Below, piece by piece: positions 63,690 through 64,000 of a DNA stretch of 64,000 nucleotides. The notes beneath the pieces were generated by a model. That model had not been told where the DNA came from. It worked only from the letters and a program-made list of their open reading frames with translations, and made no database searches. Within the stretch, counting starts at the first letter, position 1. Each line of letters starts with the position of its first letter. The DNA lies in NCBI RefSeq assembly GCF_017908035.1, contig NZ_JAEQMU010000002.1, positions 434,001-498,000 of the forward strand, written 5' to 3'. Source of the DNA: Sphingobacterium tabacisoli. GTDB lineage: Bacteria; Bacteroidota; Bacteroidia; Sphingobacteriales; Sphingobacteriaceae. The translations under genes and the position numbers were made by a program.

Positions 63690-64000
63690 ATGATTAAAGG
63701 CTTATATGAAACGCATATCCAAGTGCGTAATCTGGACAGAGCAGTTGAGTTCTATACACGTGTTTTGGGATTGAAATTTGCCCATAGAGATGATACTAGA
63801 CCTATTGTTTTTCTTTGGATAGGAGATAATAAACAACAGATGTTAGGGTTGTGGGAGGTGAAAGAAAATTTGCAGACAAGGCATTTTGCTTTTAATGCCT
63901 CTAAAGAAGACATACTGAATTTTTCGAGTACATATCTAAAAGATAGAGGACTGAAGCCTTATAATTTTTTAAAAGATAACTCGGATACGCCCATGGTATT
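63690..64000 (+). CDS. VOC-family (glyoxalase/bleomycin-resistance-like) protein, partial
   Basis: From the ATG at 63690 the frame stays open to the right edge: GLYETHIQVRNLDRAVEFYTRVLGLKFAHRDD is the typical first beta-alpha-beta unit of a vicinal oxygen chelate domain, followed by FLWIGDNKQQMLGLW. About 103 residues visible; the C-terminus is cut by the window. The metal-binding His10 is seen; function cannot be assigned. Confidence 0.85.
   Translation, partial: MIKGLYETHIQVRNLDRAVEFYTRVLGLKFAHRDDTRPIVFLWIGDNKQQMLGLWEVKENLQTRHFAFNASKEDILNFSSTYLKDRGLKPYNFLKDNSDTPMV

Noticed and set aside
1..64000. CRISPR arrays, insertion sequences or prophage
   Set aside because: No regularly spaced repeats, transposase or phage structural genes were seen in the window.

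Overview
The window looks like a chromosomal segment from a Bacteroidota species, most likely in the Sphingobacteriaceae (Sphingobacterium-like). It carries two SusC/SusD pairs, a FecI/FecR cascade and several lipoproteins with Bacteroidota-type lipoboxes. Coding is dense, short overlaps within operons are common, and base composition looks low-to-moderate in GC. Genus assignment is an inference from protein content only.

Layout. 1-6.5 kb (minus): sigma factor, FecR, SusC with an STN domain, and a SusD cut by the left edge; this is a trans-envelope regulated glycan-uptake locus. 7-12.8 kb: a decayed fragment, a BenE-type transporter, SerC, a MazG-like protein, the C-terminal remnant of an MFS pump, and AraC and WYL regulators. 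12.8-16.2 kb: an RNA-repair locus (WYL regulator, a noncoding leader with tRNA-like RNA, slipin, RtcB ligase). 16.3-31 kb: iron acquisition (TonB receptor with DUF4374 lipoprotein; then esterase, YncE, two permeases, ATPase, binding protein and siderophore-interacting protein), interrupted by a few unrelated genes. 31-34.4 kb: pstSCAB. 34.5-37.5 kb (minus): uxaB-uxaA. 37.7-50.2 kb: a polysaccharide utilization locus (SusC, SusD, esterase, GH109, NagB, MFS, NagA, LacI) suited to N-acetylhexosamine glycans. 50.4-56 kb: CsbD, MscS, split chromate transporter, GNAT. 56.4-58.2 kb: a second RNA-repair pair (ATP-dependent RNA ligase plus HD/polynucleotide kinase). 58.5-64 kb: AraC, a second siderophore-interacting protein, GNAT, a dehydrogenase-like protein, a secreted esterase, small hypotheticals and a VOC protein cut by the right edge.

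The most notable feature lies between the WYL regulator and slipin-rtcB. Positions 13157-13338 hold two tandem RNA modules in which tRNA parts occur in circularly permuted order: T-arm, 3' acceptor strand, tetraloop, 5' acceptor strand, D-arm. Read as a permuted tRNA, the first has a 7-bp acceptor stem, 4-bp D-stem with a GG-containing loop, 5-bp anticodon stem, 5-nt variable region and 5-bp T-arm with TTCGAAT loop, and its ends would lie in the anticodon loop. This is the architecture known for bacterial Y RNAs (YrlA), which in enterobacteria sit beside rtcBA, but no Ro/Rsr protein is present in this window. Two copies of TACGCA-N7-TGCGTA flank the regulator-side promoter region and are the likely WYL-protein operators. 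Together with the RNA ligase/HD-Pnk pair 40 kb away, the segment encodes two biochemically distinct RNA break-repair routes.
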